Source of the DNA: Omphiscola glabra | Taxonomy: Eukaryota > Mollusca > Gastropoda > Lymnaeidae | DNA length: 64,000 nt | Direction of reading: 5' to 3' | NCBI GenBank assembly: GCA_964017045.1 | Contig: OZ024794.1 | Location: 24,981,340 to 25,045,339, forward strand | In this document: positions 52,890 to 63,842 of the stretch, piece by piece | Position numbering within the stretch: the first letter of the stretch is position 1 | How the letters are laid out: each line of letters opens with the position of its first letter | Notes under the pieces: generated by a model | The model's input: only the letters and a program-made list of their open reading frames with translations | The model's database searches: none | What the model was told of the DNA's origin: nothing | Made by a program: the position numbers and the translations under genes

Positions 52890-53965
52890 GATAATAGTGG
52901 TGTTGCAATGGGAACGAAAATTTGACCTAGTTACGTTTGTTTATTTATGGACCATTTGGAACACCTGTGGCAAGAACACTACAAAGGTACTTTCCCGGAA
53001 TGCTACAAGAGATATATTGATGATTGCATAAGAATTGCCAACATAACAACAATTGACTCATTGGAGATTTTCATCCATAAATCTTATTTACTTCAACAAT
53101 GCATATGAGTACTTAATCTAAACAAGAACATAATATCTAAGTCCATTTATTATAAAACAACAGAAAGTCATAGTTTCCTGCTTTACTCGTCATTCCATCC
53201 TCGGCCATGCAAGAATTCCAATACATTTTTTCTCAATTACTTAGATTTATAAGACTTTGCAGCAATGGTGAGGATTTGGAGGACGGGACGGTGGAAATGT
53301 TTGATGTTTGACGATGTAGACTATATTCTGAGCCCATTTTAGAAGCAGCTGTTACTTGAATTAAAGTTATGACCAGACAGGATATCGTTAGAGTAAATCC
53401 ATCTTACAGGTGGTATAGGTCTGAGTTCACTTTAACTTTCCATCCACACACCATTTAGCTCCATTTTTTTTTAAACGGTCCATTTTTATAACATACCAAT
53501 CACATTTTGAAAAACGAAAAAGGTTCATCTTTTCAGCTTTCCGGAAAGACAAGAGCCTTAGAGTCATGCTTGTTAGAAGCCACCTACCTGCTATTAAAGC
53601 ACATGAGTCACCAAAAATTGCAACCGAAGCCACTGTAACACGTGTCCCTAAGTGGTTGAAGTTGATAAAATCACTTTCCATGTGAAAATATGCTGACACA
53701 AAGATGGTATTACTTGCACAAGTCGCAAAGTGAGTTACACCATATTTTGTAAAAAAGTGCTGGAAATTATGTGTATGAGAGAGAGGTCGTCGCTTTGGAG
53801 ACCGTTTTAGAGAGCACATGTACAACATCGATAAACAAGCCCTTTGTCCCGTTTCTAAACATTTTAATGGTACTAACCACAATGGAATATTAGACATTGC
53901 AGTTACTGATAAATTGTATAAGAGTAGTACACATAATGGCAATTATATGGGAAATAAATAAATAA
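52890..53965 (+). pseudogene. Penelope-like element: RT and GIY-YIG remnants
   Basis: Plus-strand pieces in several frames follow the order of a Penelope-like polyprotein. VAMGTK lies at about 52905 with a stop shortly after. HYKGTFPECYKRYIDDCIRI carries the YIDD catalytic box at 53013-53024. SHSFLLYSSFHPRPC lies at about 53170, and SEFTLTFHPHTI at about 53425. The tail has RRFGDRFREHMYNIDKQALC at about 53780 followed by PVSKHFNGTNHNG, which matches a GIY-YIG endonuclease end. Stops and frameshifts are frequent, so it is dead. The long minus-strand frame over 53427-53942 is a shadow. Confidence 0.82.
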
Positions 53966-54193
53966 ATAAAAATATTTGGTAGTTGACTCCATACTGTATG
54001 AACCAAATTCACAGTTTCTTTTTTAATTTCAATTCTACCCACTTTATTTCCGTTCTTCTGAGCTTGAGCTTTGTTTTCGTTTGGACCATTCTTATTCTTT
54101 TATTTATTCGCATATATATATATATATATATATATAATGTAAAATTAATGTATACATATATGAATGCTTTTTGTTGTACCGAGGAAAGAATTA

Positions 54194-54300
54194 GTGGGCG
54201 TCCATTAATTATGTCAACAAAATAGGGGGGAGGGGTCTGGAAATGTTTGACAGTTGTTGACAAAGGGGAGGGAGGGGGTTTAGATTAGTTGACGTCAACA
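54194..54300. mobile_element. MITE or left end with GTCCATTAATTATGTCAACA terminus
   Basis: GTCCATTAATTATGTCAACA is followed by GTTTGACAGTTGTTGACAAA and a G-rich run, then TTGACGTCAACAA. A related sequence occurs at 57540-57676 and ends TTGACGTAATTAATGAACGG. The two could be separate small MITEs or the two ends of one 3.5-kb element that encloses the 110-bp array. Confidence 0.5.
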
Positions 54301-54667
54301 ATCATGTTTTCTCTATTAAAATTTTAATCTTAAAAATTTACTGGTTATTACATTATATTTAATATGAGCGTAAATAGTCATATAATTTTTTAGGCTTTTA
54401 ACAATATAAGATTAATTTAATGTGTGTCTGTCTGTGCACTGCAGATGGCTGGTTAGAATGTTAGCACACTTTGTTAGTGCAAAAAAAGTCAAAAGTTGAT
54501 CTCGCTTCACCTGTAGATTATGTTTGTCGCAAATGACTAGGGCGGTATATGTTTACTCATGTTGCAGGTATGGAACAAGGACAAGGTTCAAGTGTCGTGC
54601 AGTAAAGATAAATGATATTGATAGAGTAAGAATGCGATATTTCGAGAATTAGTGGAAAGTAAATTGA
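54301..54667. other. Spacer before the zinc-finger-like remnant
   Basis: Nothing recognised. Confidence 0.4.
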
Positions 54668-57085
54668 GTAACAATAATAGCATCGCTGCTTGAACGGATT
54701 TGCAAAATCTGTAACATCTATTTTGCATCACAAGTCATGTTGAAACAGCCTGTGCAACAGCACCGACAATGCCCTCTTGAGCGTAAGAAAATATCACCTG
54801 CTCCTCAACAAAAAAGGATTCGACGAGTACATGCAATGAGATAGAGAGTGCTTATGGCAATTATTGCTCACACCGACAATGCCCTCTTGAGCGTAAGAAA
54901 ATATCACCTGCTCCTCAACAAAAAAGGATTCGACGAGTACCTGCAATGAGATAAAGAGAGCTCATGGCAATCATTGCTCACACCGACAATGCCATCTTGA
55001 GCGTAAGAAAATATCACCTGCTCCTCAACAAAAAAGGATTCGACGAGTACCTGCAATGAGACAGAGAGAGCTTATGGCAATCATTGCTCACACCGACCAT
55101 GCCCTCTTGAGCGTAAGAAAATATCACCTGCTCCTCAACAAAAAAGGATTCGACGAGTACCTGCAATGAGACAGAGAGAGCTTATGGCAATCATTGCTCA
55201 CACCGACAATGCCCTCTTGAGCGTAAGAAAATATCACCTGCTCCTCAACAAAAAAGGATTCGACGAGTACCTGCAATGAGACAGAGAGAGCTTATGGCAA
55301 TTATTGCTCACACCGACAATGCCCTCTTGAGCGTAAGAAAATATCACCTGCTCCTCAACAAAAAAGGATTCGACGAGTACCTGCAATGAGATAAAGAGAG
55401 CTTATGGCAATCATTGCTCACACCGACAATGCCCTCTTGAGCGTAAGAAAATATCATATGCTCCTCAACAAAAAAGGATTCGACGAGTACCTGCAATGAG
55501 ATAGAGAGAGCTTATGGCAATCATTGCTCACACCGACAATGCCCTCTTGAGCGTAAGAAAATATCATATGCTCCTCAACAAAAAAGGATTCGACGAGTAC
55601 CTGCAATGAGACAGAGAGAGCTTATGGCAATTATTGCTCACACCGACCATGCCCTCTTGAGCGTAAGAAAATATCACCTGCTCCTCAACAAAAAAGGATT
55701 CGACGAGTACCTGCAATGAGACAGAGAGAGCTTATGGCAATTATTGCTCACACCGACAATGCCCTCTTGAGCGTAAGAAAATATCACCTGCTCCTCAACA
55801 AAAAAGGATTCGACGAGTACCTGCAATGAGACAGAGAGAGCTTATGGCAATTATTGCTCACACCGACAATGCCCTCTTGAGCGTAAGAAAATATCACCTG
55901 CTCCTCAACAAAAAAGGATTCGACGAGTACCTGCAATGAGATAGAGAGTGCTTATGGCAATCATTGCTCACACCGACCATGCCCTCTTGAGCGTAAGAAA
56001 ATATCACCTGCTCCTCAACAAAAAAGGATTCGACGAGTACCTGCAATGAGACAGAGAGAGCTTATGGCAATCATTGCTCACACCGACAATGCCCTCTTGA
56101 GCGTAAGAAAATATCACCTGCTCCTCAACAAAAAAGGATTCGACGAGTACCTGCAATGAGACAGAGAGAGCTTATGGCAATTATTGCTCACACCGACAAT
56201 GCCCTCTTGAGCGTAAGAAAATATCACCTGCTCCTCAACAAAAAAGGATTCGACGAGTACCTGCAATGAGATAAAGAGAGCTTATGGCAATCATTGCTCA
56301 CACCGACAATGCCCTCTTGAGCGTAAGAAAATATCATATGCTCCTCAACAAAAAAGGATTCGACGAGTACCTGCAATGAGATAGAGAGAGCTTATGGCAA
56401 TCATTGCTCACACCGACAATGCCCTCTTGAGCGTAAGAAAATATCATATGCTCCTCAACAAAAAAGGATTCGACGAGTACCTGCAATGAGACAGAGAGAG
56501 CTTATGGCAATTATTGCTCACACCGACCATGCCCTCTTGAGCGTAAGAAAATATCACCTGCTCCTCAACAAAAAAGGATTCGACGAGTACCTGCAATGAG
56601 ACAGAGAGAGCTTATGGCAATTATTGCTCACACCGACAATGCCCTCTTGAGCGTAAGAAAATATCACCTGCTCCTCAACAAAAAAGGATTCGACGAGTAC
56701 CTGCAATGAGACAGAGAGAGCTTATGGCAATTATTGCTCACACCGACAATGCCCTCTTGAGCGTAAGAAAATATCACCTGCTCCTCAACAAAAAAGGATT
56801 CGACGAGTACCTGCAATGAGATAGAGAGTGCTTATGGCAATCATTGCTCACACCGACCATGCCCTCTTGAGCGTAAGAAAATATCACCTGCTCCTCAACA
56901 AAAAAGGATTCGACGAGTACCTGCAATGAGACAGAGAGAGCTCATGGCAATTATTGCTCACACCGACAATGCTTCTATTTTAAGTGCTGAATATTTAAAT
57001 GGAGATGATGTCGACTTGTCTGGTATATCAGTTCCGCAAAATGAAAATGATAAATCAGCTACTACAGACTATGCCCATCAGGGGC
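54668..57085 (+). pseudogene. C2H2-like ORF remnant interrupted by array
   Basis: From 54668 a frame reads to ASLLERICKICNIYFASQVM, then LKQPVQQHRQCPLERKK. This is a C-x2-C-x12-P-x3-H pattern, a C2H2 finger with its first His replaced by Pro. The frame runs into the 110-bp array and soon stops. After the array, 56926-57080 reads MRQRELMAIIAHTDNASILS and then an acidic stretch with GDDVDLSGISVPQNENDKS. The two flanks join in frame if only one 110-bp unit is present, so the array expanded inside a once-open protein. I do not recognise the parent; a transposon or a host zinc-finger protein are both possible. Confidence 0.55.
54761..56970. repeat. 110-bp tandem array, 20 units
   Basis: Units start CACCGACAATGCCCTCTTGA at 54761 and every 110 bp up to 56851, followed by a partial unit. 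They differ at CACCGAC(A/C)AT, CACCTG or CATATG, ACAGAGAGAG, ATAAAGAGAG or ATAGAGAGTG, and TTATTGCT or TCATTGCT. Units 4-11 and 12-19 show the same order of variants, giving an 880-bp higher-order repeat. Confidence 0.97.
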
Positions 57086-57539
57086 GTCATTTCAGGGTTT
57101 TTTTTCATTGGGGGGGGGGGGTGCAAAACTAAAACTTGGTCGGCTTGTTAAGTTTTTTATAACTTGAGGTGCCACAGTACATAGAAATTTAAATAAAACG
57201 TGCAAATTCAGGGAGGGCGGCAAATGCCTCCTGCCCTACGCAAATGATGTCCACGATGCCCATTGTTACGATAGAGCAACACCTGGCTACACCATGGGAA
57301 GATGATAGCAGCTAGAAACTATACTATAATAATCATATTTATATCACAAGCAATGATATTTAGTCTCTAACAACCATTTAATTGATTCTGCATTTTAAAA
57401 TTTAAGTGTACAATCTTTTTAACTTGTTGATTAACAAGCTAAATATGTAATAAAATGTTTTTCCTACAATTTTGTGTCATTAAAATAGATCAGCACAAAG
57501 TAAAATGTATTTATAAATGTATTTATATTATAATTCATT

Positions 57540-57676
57540 TGGGGGATGGGTTAGAAAGTGTTCACATAATTACTTTGTGGGGTTATTGAAAGTTTGACAG
57601 TTGTTGACAGAAAAAGGGGGGGGGGGGTGTCAACAATTGCGTAATATTGTTGACGTAATTAATGAACGGATCTTTA
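57540..57676. mobile_element. MITE or right end paired with 54194
   Basis: It contains GTTTGACAGTTGTTGACAGA, a G-run, TGTCAACAATTGCG and the terminus TTGACGTAATTAATGAACGG. The terminus is the inverse of the one at 54194. Confidence 0.5.
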
Positions 57677-58600
57677 GCCGAAAATTTAAAATTTTGTATT
57701 TAAAGGCATTAATGCTTAACATAATATATCGTTTTATTTACACACATTTTTTCAGTGTCATTAATTTCGTAGTTCACCAGATTTGTTTATTGTAACTCCT
57801 AGCCAGGTCCAAGCGGAAAACCCCTCGGAAAAGTGTTTTGAAAAAAGGGGGGGGGGGGATTGGGTGGCCAAAAATGCTTTGAGCATTTTAGATTTATGTG
57901 ATTGTATTAAATCGTACCAAATTGGGCAAGTGCTAGTCTCGAAGCACGTGTCATCATTACATTACCACCCCCCACACCGACCAATTTCCCCATCTATTGT
58001 TTTTTGGCGCTGTGATGGTGTCAAGTGTTTAACTTGAAATGATGACGTCCCGATGTTTTTGCTTGGTTATCTCCTGCCCTTTAAACTGGACTATTGGTAC
58101 GTTGTGTGTATTTTTTTTTCGACAACAGTCTTTAGATTCCTTTCGATATTATTAGCAATGTGCTTACAAAACGCCGCGGTGACTTTATCGAATACCTAAG
58201 ATGATAGCAGGGACCTATACAGTACAAAAATAGACAACAACCTCAGTTTCAGCAAGCGACTATGTATAATATTATAAAATACCAAATTCACGATTCTTCT
58301 TCTTCTTCTATATATTAAGGGCCCACGATCACTGTATTGATCATTCTGGCTCCTATGTATGTAGAGGTGATTCACAAGGTTTATGTGCATGGCATTGAAG
58401 AGGATATTTCACTGGTTGCAAGGGCTACACAGCGAGGGTATCAGGAACTGAGGGTCATGAGCCTATTAAAAAAAATAATTTAAAGATGAAGTTCATGTTG
58501 CATCATATTGCTAAGTCTCATGGGAAATCTATTAACGGCTTAATGCAAAACTGCACTTTCTCACTATCTAAGACTTAATGACTATGACTATACTCAACTA
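57677..58600. other. Intergenic DNA, possible short repeat at 58290-58440
   Basis: No gene seen. The stretch from CTTCTTCTTCTATATATTAA to about 58440 (AGGGCCCACGATC, GGCATTGAAGAGG) has the look of a dispersed repeat rather than unique DNA, but no second copy is in the window. Confidence 0.3.
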
Positions 58601-58860
58601 GGGTGCTGGGTTACCAAGTGGTCTAAATTGAGCGAATCTCAAGTTCATGGTCTGGAGTCCAGTCCCCACCAAAGCCCAGTCAAGCAAAAGCATCACCAGC
58701 ACCCCGGGTGGATGGGAACTCATCTAAGAGAACGAAACTCTGAATTCAAAACTCTGATGCCAAGATGTGTCACCCAATGAGTTACCCAGCTGCTTGGAGA
58801 GAGGCGATTTTCTGTTTAGGGAACCAGCTTATAATCCTAAGGAAGAATACCAGGCCTTGT
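58601..58860 (+). mobile_element. tRNA-derived SINE candidate
   Basis: The head resembles a degenerate tRNA with pol III boxes: an A-box-like TTACCAAGTGGTC at 58611 and a B-box-like GTCTGGAGTCCAGTCC near 58650, followed by CCACC. A tRNA-unrelated body follows (AGCAAAAGCATCACCAGCAC). The 3' end is unclear because an FB2 element begins at 58884. Confidence 0.55.
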
Positions 58861-58883
58861 GGATTTCGTCCTGTGAAGTCTAC

Positions 58884-59168
58884 CGTATCCGGAAATTTGA
58901 TCGAAAGAAATTTGGTCGACGGAAAATTGATCGAACGGAAATTTGGTCGAATCGTTTTTTTTAATTTATACGTTAAAATTTTGTGTCAAATTTCTTTTTG
59001 AACGCATTATTTTGTTTTACTATATAGTATAGTGCGTTGAAATAGAAATTTGACGAAAATTTTAACGTCTGGAATGAAAAAAAGTTTCGACCAAATTTCC
59101 GTTCGATCAAATTACCGTCGATAAATTTTCCGTCGACGAAATTTCTTTCGATCAAATTTCTGATAACC
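58884..59168. mobile_element. Foldback family FB2, complete, 9-bp target duplication
   Basis: Left arm CGTATCCGGAAATTTGATCG and AAAGAAATTTGGTCGACGG are mirrored by the right arm TTCCGTCGACGAAATTTCTT and TCGATCAAATTTCTGATAAC. The centre carries TTTTGTTTTACTATATAGTA. GAAGTCTAC flanks both sides (58875-58883, 59169-59177). A 9-bp duplication with long inverted arms suggests a Mutator-like (MULE) origin. Confidence 0.88.
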
Positions 59169-59177
59169 GAAGTCTAC

Positions 59178-59588
59178 ACCATCGTCACATATTGTGACCG
59201 ACGGATGCCAGCGATACTCAACTATGACATGAGGAGGGAGGAAAAAATAATGGCGCACAGATTCTGTTGTTAATTTCAGAATTTCATTGAATAAACTTTT
59301 AACGTTCATTCATTCGACACATTTACTGCTAAAATGTGTAATTAGTAGGAGGGGAAAAAATTACTATTACAAAGTTTATTTCTTCAGTTTCATAATAACA
59401 TTACACGACTAATCACAAAAGGTCAAGGCCGTTCTGATGATAAACATTGAAGATTCGGATGTGATCGGTTGCAATGTAACCACAGTGCCAGACGAATTTC
59501 TCTATACCGAACGACCGGTCTCGTACGCCAGTCTTGAATGCCGGCGAAAACGGTGAAATACGGGAACCAGTGGAACCTAAGCTTTTAA
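59178..59588. other. Intergenic DNA
   Basis: Nothing recognised. Confidence 0.4.
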
Positions 59589-59888
59589 AGTGCCGTCCAT
59601 AGAGTAGGCTACGTCACGCTCCGGAAGAGGGACGAGATGTAAGAAAGTGTAACAGTTTGTGACACGGGGGTGGGGTCACGGTAGTGAATATCTTGTATGA
59701 CGTCACACATTAATTTTTTTTTTGGTCACAATCATACACATATAAACAATTTAGTTCAAAAGGATGACGTTTTGGGGGAGGGGATATGTCCTGCGCTTTT
59801 AACAGAATATAGCGGGGGTTGGGGTGGGTGGGGGGGGGGTAAAATTGTCCAAAAAAAAATAGCATGGCGTAATTTATGGACGGACCCT
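59589..59888. mobile_element. MITE with CCGTCCAT...TACGTCA ends
   Basis: The left end AGTGCCGTCCATAGAGTAGG with CTACGTCACGCTCC and the right end GGCGTAATTTATGGACGG with ACCCT are imperfect inverted repeats, as in the copy at 35222. The GC- and G-rich interior contains a second TGACGTCACAC at 59698. Confidence 0.6.
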
Positions 59889-60954
59889 AATTTGTTAAAT
59901 TCTCTTACACTAGACCTTTGGATTATAACATCTTTTTCGTTCAATCGCGAAGCAGCATTCACTTGACTGTTGTAATGAGTGACAGAATTATTCAATAAAA
60001 AAATTTCATGATTGGCAAAATTACGTTTGTTGTTTGACTTATCTACTTTTTAACGGCGCGGCAGCGCAACAGTGCTTTTATGAACTTAAATTTTATACCT
60101 CAGTTAACATTCTACCAGATCGGGTATGATGGGGTGTAAATAATTAAACCATCACCCCCAGAAATCGAGAAAAGTGAGCAAATCTTTTCCACTCCTTTTA
60201 CTTTCACATTTGTTTTACATTTGTCTTCGTTTTTCCCTATATTTAAAAAAAACATTTTGAAGACCTTAAATTTCCAAAGGTTTCTTTAGTTTTTCAGAAT
60301 TATTCTCCAGGGGTAGTGAATTCCCTAGATCTGTGGAAATTTCCCAAGGTCTGGTAGCACTTAGTAATATGTCACGGAGTAAAGAGCCAAACCTTACTAC
60401 AAATAGTTTCGTTGTGTTGTGCTGTTGAGTTTTAAAGTTGTGGGATCATAGTGAATGAGTTATAGTGAAAAGTCAGTTCCTATTTCTAACTTTGCAATAG
60501 TTTTACAAATTTGACTAATGAACTTGCAGATTTAGGCATAATTACTGATGTTGGATAACTAGGATTAAGCCGTATTTTCTCAAGGTGGATATCTTTTCTT
60601 TGTACACCGTACGGTGATATAAATTAATTGTGGTATAATTATTATTTATGTTTTTAATTATGTCTCTCGTAACCCGTAGGCGTAGGTAGTAAGTTAGTAA
60701 GTCACTGTGTACTGTACACAACTGTATTGTGAGTGTAGTAATCATTAATGATTTTAATTTTATTTAATTAATAAATATTATTAAATATTTAGGTATAGGC
60801 CAGGCTGTATATAAACGTCACATAGTTACTCATAGTATAGATGATAGCCTAGTCTAGGCTATAAATTATAAAATATATCGACTACTTTTAAGTATAATAA
60901 TAAAAGATTGAACTAGTATTAGTAATACTAACTAACTTTTACTTCATTTAGTCT
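59889..60954. other. AT-rich intergenic DNA
   Basis: No gene or repeat recognised. Confidence 0.45.
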
Positions 60955-61223
60955 GACCGGGTATCAGTAGCGGCTATGCGTGTCTGGGTCCCTTTAGACT
61001 AAATACTATTCGGATGTCATTTGTGGTAGTTTATTTTAGTTGAACTGAAGAAGTAATTTACAATTACAAATAGGGCCTTGCCTTATATAGTCCGTTCACA
61101 TATATATGATATATTTCATTTGATACCAAATTTTGTTTTACAAACCCTACATTAATATTTCAAATATTTTTTTAATAAACCCAATCTCTCACTTCTGATA
61201 CCCGGGTCCGAATAGCCGCAGCC
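60955..61223. mobile_element. Foldback family FB1, right half
   Basis: GGGTCCCTTTAGACTAAATA, TTCGGATGTCATTTGTGGTA, CATTTGATACCAAATTTTG, CCCAATCTCTCACTTCTG and the end GAATAGCCGCAGCC match the right arm of the copy at 62627. The left arm is reduced to a stub. Confidence 0.78.
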
Positions 61224-61374
61224 TTCTTATATATTAATAGTACCAAGTAGGCGCCTATGACTATGCCTACCTATAACCATACTAAATACTCTTTTATTTT
61301 AGTTTACACCATGCCATAAAAGTAAGTCAGTTTACTTTAAGTTTAATTATAATAGTATTACTATTAGTTTAGGG

Positions 61375-61508
61375 CAGTGGTCGGCCACAAAATCGGTTTT
61401 GACTCCAAAAAACATGGTACTTGAAAAGAAATTTGGCTCTCAAATTCATTTTAAATGGTCCTGCTCCTGATTTTTGGCTCTTGTGACTAATGAGTTTGCT
61501 AACAACTG
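61375..61508. mobile_element. hAT MITE with perfect 8-bp duplication
   Basis: A 134-bp element with ends CAGTGGTCGGCCA and TTTGCTAACAACTG, decayed inverted repeats. It is flanked by GTTTAGGG on both sides (61367-61374, 61509-61516). The interior contains TTTGGCTCTCAAATTC and TTTTTGGCTCTTGTG, usual for this type. Confidence 0.88.
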
Positions 61509-61611
61509 GTTTAGGGCATACTCCATAGCCATAGACTATCATAGGGATAGGCCTAGCTCTACTCACTACTGGCAGTACTTTGCCTAGTCATAGTCACTAG
61601 TGGCACCAGAA

Positions 61612-61797
61612 GAGGCCAGAGGCTTAGTTAGGGCTAGAGTGTTTGGCGGCTGGGGGAACAAGATTAATTTTTACGCCCCTTCAACTCTGGAACCCACTAT
61701 TACCACTTTTTTCATAAATAAAATACCATCAAAGCTGATATTGGAGCCGCTAACTTTTCTGGGTCTGGGAGTCTGACCCCTTTAGCTGCGCCTCTGA
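61612..61797. mobile_element. MITE related to 37923-38060
   Basis: Ends CAGAGGCTTAGTTAGGG and TTTAGCTGCGCCTCTG are inverted. It shares TTTACGCCCCTTCAACTCTG and AATAAAATACCATCAAA with the repeat in SLC23 intron 9. Confidence 0.6.
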
Positions 61798-62626
61798 ATG
61801 GCACTAGTTAATTATTTTAGGCTATGTATTCCTTGGCCCATTTATTAATATAAATTGACTGTTTTAATCAGACCACCTGAATTATTTAGCAGAATAAAGT
61901 GAATTTTGAATATAGCTAATTATTGAAGAATTGTCATCATGAATCCTAGTAGATAAATACTAAGTTTACTAAAAGTTAAAAGCTCATCACAATAAGTTCA
62001 ATAATTTTGATAGGCCTAATCAAGTAAATAAGACCTAGGCTAAGTAGTAAGTGGGCCTAGTTACCAAACTAACATTTTTCAATAATATTATTATCAGGCC
62101 AAGTTACACTAAACTAAGTATATAGTATGCCTATATTCAGCCTAGGCTGTTAAAAGAGCAACATAAATAAAAAGAAAAGCCTAAAATTAAAAGGCTACAT
62201 TTAGCTACTGCCTACTGACCGCCTACTGAGCCTGTGCCCTATTCCACTCAGTTTACTTAAAATTTAAGTTAAATAGTACTTTATGATTAGACTAAATATT
62301 TAGTCAGCTGAAGAGCCTTGTCTTTAAATTAAGATTTAATCTACTCTACACTATTGATCTAAAAAACAGTACTATTTATGCCTTTGCCTTTACAGAATCA
62401 GAACACTAACTTTAGGCTCTATAGCCTAATACTTACTAATTAGATATACCCACTAAGCCAGTCTTAATTTTAGGCTTAGCTTGTTTAGTTTAAGCAAAGT
62501 TAATTAGCCTACCTAGTTTCTAAACTTCCTTGAGTCTCGTTTAGGTAAGCCTGACAAATAACTTATAGAAATAAGAGAGTTAGAGAGGCTTATTATTTTA
62601 TTACAAGGCTATCAATTTACTTAACG
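61798..62626. other. AT-rich intergenic DNA
   Basis: No gene seen. There are many CTAGGC/GCCTAG-like words and TTTAAATT runs. Confidence 0.45.
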
Positions 62627-63842
62627 AAGTGGCTATTGGTACCCGGGTACCAGAATTGAGAGGTTGGGATTAAAAAACGATTTAACCCTTCCAGTACCCA
62701 GCGCATCTTTTTGCAGTGACCTACTTTTTTCCCTCCGGCCCAAGCGCGTCTATTTGCCACATAGAGGGGTATCCAATATAAACACAAAAAACGAGGCTAT
62801 AACCTTTCACCTTAGTCTCGGGCAGAATGTTTATTCGTTAGGGGAATAGTCGAATTTTATTTGGCTTTTTAAATGATATATATAAGCCAATTACTGAATT
62901 TTTTTGTATTAACTTATAATTAATCTGAATTTGTTGTTTCCGTGGCGCCACCTTGCGGAATTAATGACGACTTACGCAACATAGAGGGGTGTCAATATAA
63001 ATACCAAAACGACAATATAACCTTTTACCATAGTCTTGGGCAGAATGCTTATTCGTTAGCGGAATAGTTAAATTTTATTTTGCTTTTTAAATTATGAAAA
63101 TCTACCAATTACTGAATTTTCTGTGCGGATCTGAATTTCGTTGTTTCCATGGCGCTACCTATCGCTATTGATGACGACTTACGACCACTTAAAGGGTATC
63201 TAATATAAACACAAAAACGAGGATAACACCTTTCACCATGGTTTCGGGAAGAATGTTATTCGCTAGGGGAATAGTCGAATTTTATTTTGCCTGTTAAATT
63301 ATGCAAATCAACCGATTATGAATTTTTTTGTGCTGATCTGTAAACTATCAAATTTTGGCTCATTTCAAAATAATGTCTGGGCCACAGGGAATAGATATCA
63401 AAATAATAACCGGTACTGAGAGGCTATTGGAGCAAAAAGTAGGTCGGTACCAGAAGGGTTAAAATATTATTGTTGGGTTTGTAAGACCAAATGAGGTATC
63501 AAGTAAAAGATAATTGAATGTACTATATGTTTGTAAACTTAATTCTTCATTTAAACTAAAATAAACTACTACAAATGACATCCGAATAGCATTAGTCAAA
63601 ATGGACCCAGACACACAGCGCCGCCATTTGCACCCGGGTACCATTAGACTCAATGCTATTCGGATGTCATTTGTGGTAGTTTATTTTAGTAAAACTCAAG
63701 AATTAAGATTACAAACGCATGGTACATTCAATTATCTTTCATTTGATACCCATTTTGTCTTATAAACTTAACAATAATATTTTAAATCGTTTTTTAATCC
63801 CAACCTCTCAGTTCTGGTACCCGGGTACCAATAGGTGCAGCC
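62627..63842. mobile_element. Foldback family FB1, complete, with nested insertion
   Basis: The left arm GGCTATTGGTACCCGGGTAC, AGAGGTTGGGATTAAAAAAC, then (after the insertion) AATATTATTGTTGGGTTTGT and GACATCCGAATAGCATTAGT, is mirrored by a right arm ending TTTTTTAATCCCAACCTCTC and GGTACCCGGGTACCAATAGG. Each arm is roughly 190 bp once the insertion is removed. The spacer is about 60 bp and includes CAGCGCCGCCATTTGC. It would fold into a near-perfect hairpin. No protein is encoded. Confidence 0.88.
62686..63458. mobile_element. piggyBac-like non-autonomous element
   Basis: Ends CCCTTCCAGTACC and GGTACCAGAAGGG are inverted repeats. TTAA flanks on each side (62682-62685, 63459-63462), the piggyBac target duplication. 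The interior is three tandem copies of a segment of about 210 bp, recognisable by AGAGGGGTATCCAATATAAA at about 62763 and its variants at about 62984 and 63194. It interrupts the left arm of FB1. Confidence 0.82.

Noticed and set aside
53427..53942. 171-codon minus-strand frame
   Set aside because: Shadow of the Penelope-like coding sequence on the plus strand, where RT and GIY-YIG motifs are found.
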